Positions 62,607 through 64,000 of a DNA stretch of 64,000 nt are shown in pieces; position 1 is the first letter of the stretch; every line of letters begins with the position of its first letter. The stretch is from NCBI GenBank assembly GCA_900167215.1, contig FUZS01000005.1, positions 124,001 through 188,000 on the forward strand. The letters run 5' to 3'. Position numbers and translations under genes: made by a program. The stretch comes from [Eubacterium] yurii (GTDB lineage: Bacteria > Bacillota > Clostridia > Peptostreptococcales > Filifactoraceae). The notes beneath the pieces are model-generated. The model was not told the DNA's origin. It saw nothing but the letters and a program-made list of their open reading frames with translations, and ran no database searches.

Positions 62607-64000
62607 GTGGGAAATATCATAGAAAACTTGATTTTAAAATTTAAAAATACAGCTATTGTATTTTTGGTTATTTTGTTACTAACACTACTGTCTTCGTCTA
62701 CAGTCATCATATTTGCTGATAGTCTGAATTTGGAAAAAGACATAAGCTGGTTTGATAAGCAATATGATAAATATTACGTCTTAGGAGAAAGTATATTAGC
62801 TGCTCCAAACTATAATGATGGAGAAAAACTTAAATTAGAGTTTATGGATAAAAATTTTAAAACAATAAATATTTCCAACAATGTAGATAGCAAGTTTTCC
62901 GCATTAAAAATAGCAGAGTCTTTTATCAATTCTGAAGAATTAGCACCGGTATATATAGATGGAAAGTATGGATATATTGATAAATATGGAAAAGAAGTAA
63001 TAGGGGCAAGATATGATGAGGCAGGTAGCTTTTCTAATGACTTGGCAAAGGTTAAAGTGGATGGAAAATACGGCTATATTGATAAGAGCGGCAACTATAT
63101 AATCGAAGCTAAGTATGATGAAATATCTTACTTTTCTGATGATAAGATGCTTGTTAGGATAAATGGGAAATATGGGCTTATATCAAAAAATGGAGACACA
63201 ATAATGGAACCTAAATATGACTCTATTGGTAATATTTCAGAAGGCTTGGCGAAGGTTCAACTAAATGGCAAGTTCGGTTTTATAGATGAAACAGGTAAAG
63301 AAGTGATAATACCTAAATATGGAAGTGCTTTTGACTTTAAGGAAGGAATGTCAGCCGTTGAGTCAGATAATAAATGGGGTTTTATAGATAAGACAGGTAG
63401 AGAAGCAGTAAAAGCACAATATGATATAGCCCTATCTTTTAATAAAGGATTGGCTGAAGTAAAGTTAGACAATAAAATAGGCTTTATAAATAAGAATGGT
63501 GAGGAAATTATAAAGTTAAAGTATGACCAAGTATATATTTTGGATGAACAATTGTTAGCAGTTAATGTTAATAATAAATGGGGACTTGTAGACAGAAATG
63601 GAAAAGAATTAGCAAAGCCGAAATATGATTTTCCTTTTAAGTTTTCTGAGGGCTTAGCTGTTGTATCAATTAATGATGATTATGGATATATAGATAGGAC
63701 CGGGAAGGAAGTAGTAGAGTTAAAGTATAGGTTTGCTACTGATATGTACAAAGGTCTTGCAGCAGTCTTAGGAGATAATAAAGGAGAACTTATAGATAAA
63801 AACGGCAAGCTGATAGTTGATACTAATTTTGATGAAATAAGTCATCATGACGGAGTATCTGCAGTGAGAATGGAGGGTAAATGGGGGATTATGGACGATA
63901 CAGGAAAAATATTAGTTCAGCCGAAATATGATGATCCTCTTAATTTTATAGATGGCATAGCTGTTACTTGTTTGAAAGATAAATATGGCTTTGTGGATAA
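62607..64000 (+). CDS. Secreted WG-repeat protein 3 (cut by the window end)
   Basis: Open frame from GTG 62607 (GAAAGAGGG eight bases upstream) to the window edge, 464 codons without a stop. It has a hydrophobic N-terminal segment (TAIVFLVILLLTLLSSSTVI), then the shared domain ISWFDKQYDKYYVLGESI. At least ten WG repeats follow (KYGYIDKYGKEVIGARYDEA to KWGIMDDTGKILVQPKYDD) and an eleventh has begun at the edge. It is the third tandem paralog. The overlapping ATG at 62588 leads to a short dead frame. Confidence 0.87.
   Translation, partial: MGNIIENLILKFKNTAIVFLVILLLTLLSSSTVIIFADSLNLEKDISWFDKQYDKYYVLGESILAAPNYNDGEKLKLEFMDKNFKTINISNNVDSKFSALKIAESFINSEELAPVYIDGKYGYIDKYGKEVIGARYDEAGSFSNDLAKVKVDGKYGYIDKSGNYIIEAKYDEISYFSDDKMLVRINGKYGLISKNGDTIMEPKYDSIGNISEGLAKVQLNGKFGFIDETGKEVIIPKYGSAFDFKEGMSAVESDNKWGFIDKTGREAVKAQYDIALSFNKGLAEVKLDNKIGFINKNGEEIIKLKYDQVYILDEQLLAVNVNNKWGLVDRNGKELAKPKYDFPFKFSEGLAVVSINDDYGYIDRTGKEVVELKYRFATDMYKGLAAVLGDNKGELIDKNGKLIVDTNFDEISHHDGVSAVRMEGKWGIMDDTGKILVQPKYDDPLNFIDGIAVTCLKDKYGFVD

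Noticed and set aside
59500-64000. Regular ~102-base periodicity that could suggest a CRISPR or satellite
   Set aside because: It is the protein-level WG repeat in one continuous frame; DNA copies are too diverged and there are no unique spacers.

Overview
The window is AT-rich, low-GC chromosomal DNA with strong AGGAGG-type ribosome sites and TTGACA/TATAAT promoters. It looks like an anaerobic Firmicute of the clostridial/Peptostreptococcaceae kind. Supporting signs are S-layer-homology (SLH) proteins, a MinCDE-RodA/FtsW cluster, a T-box leader, superoxide reductase, a (probably selenium-dependent) molybdenum hydroxylase, sigma-54 and nickel-pincer (Lar) maturation genes. Placement near oral Peptoanaerobacter/[Eubacterium] yurii is a guess from overall gene flavour, not a search result. 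No rRNA, tRNA, CRISPR array or complete transposase gene was seen.

Layout. 1-12.6 kb: cbiB (minus), rpoN, a PAS-GGDEF protein with an overlapping radical SAM gene, maf-radC, deoC plus a BMP-type nucleoside-binding lipoprotein, a DUF1576 membrane protein with a small partner and an IclR regulator, and glnS. 12.7-18.9 kb: superoxide reductase (minus), then larE, larB and larC for nickel-pincer nucleotide synthesis (LarC has a very large His/Cys-rich insert), and a short RNase E/G-like protein. 18.9-22.6 kb: an accessory patch with nested miniature elements, an orphan promoter/leader peptide, and a decayed tandem array of a two-gene cassette whose intact part is a DUF5104 lipoprotein. 22.6-24.2 kb: a T-box with a phenylalanine (UUC) specifier ahead of a lone TrpX-type substrate-binding lipoprotein. 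24.4-35.1 kb (minus): a cell-surface operon made of a 2082-residue IPT/TIG-FN3 protein, a 933-residue SLH protein and a 527-residue SLH protein. 35.5-46.9 kb: small membrane and stalk-domain proteins, dut, an XDH-like hydroxylase, leuS with a DUF1846 gene, tdk and a MaoC hydratase. 47.2-51.8 kb: a LysR regulator and a response regulator/ABC transporter/histidine kinase module like peptide-antibiotic detoxification systems. 52-58.6 kb: an unknown acidic protein, recR, minCDE-rodA/ftsW, a D-lactate-type dehydrogenase and a small lipoprotein. 59.2-64 kb: three tandem secreted WG-repeat proteins, the last cut by the window end.

Genome-scale structure beyond genes: three families of short, terminally inverted, TA-flanked elements are scattered through the intergenic regions. 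Family A is about 123 bp (five full copies and a fragment). Family B is about 110-116 bp (seven copies and a fragment). Family C is about 231 bp (one full copy and two stubs). In two places a B element sits inside a C element, in opposite orientations. One degenerate B copy supplies the stop codon of cbiB. These look like IS630/mariner-type MITEs and are the clearest unexplained structure in the window.

How genes work together: a D-lactate-type dehydrogenase and the Lar cofactor genes suggest lactate/2-hydroxyacid stereochemistry is managed, although larA is not in this window. DeoC, the BMP lipoprotein, Tdk and Dut form a dispersed nucleoside-salvage set. The TIG/SLH and WG-repeat proteins point to a heavily decorated envelope.
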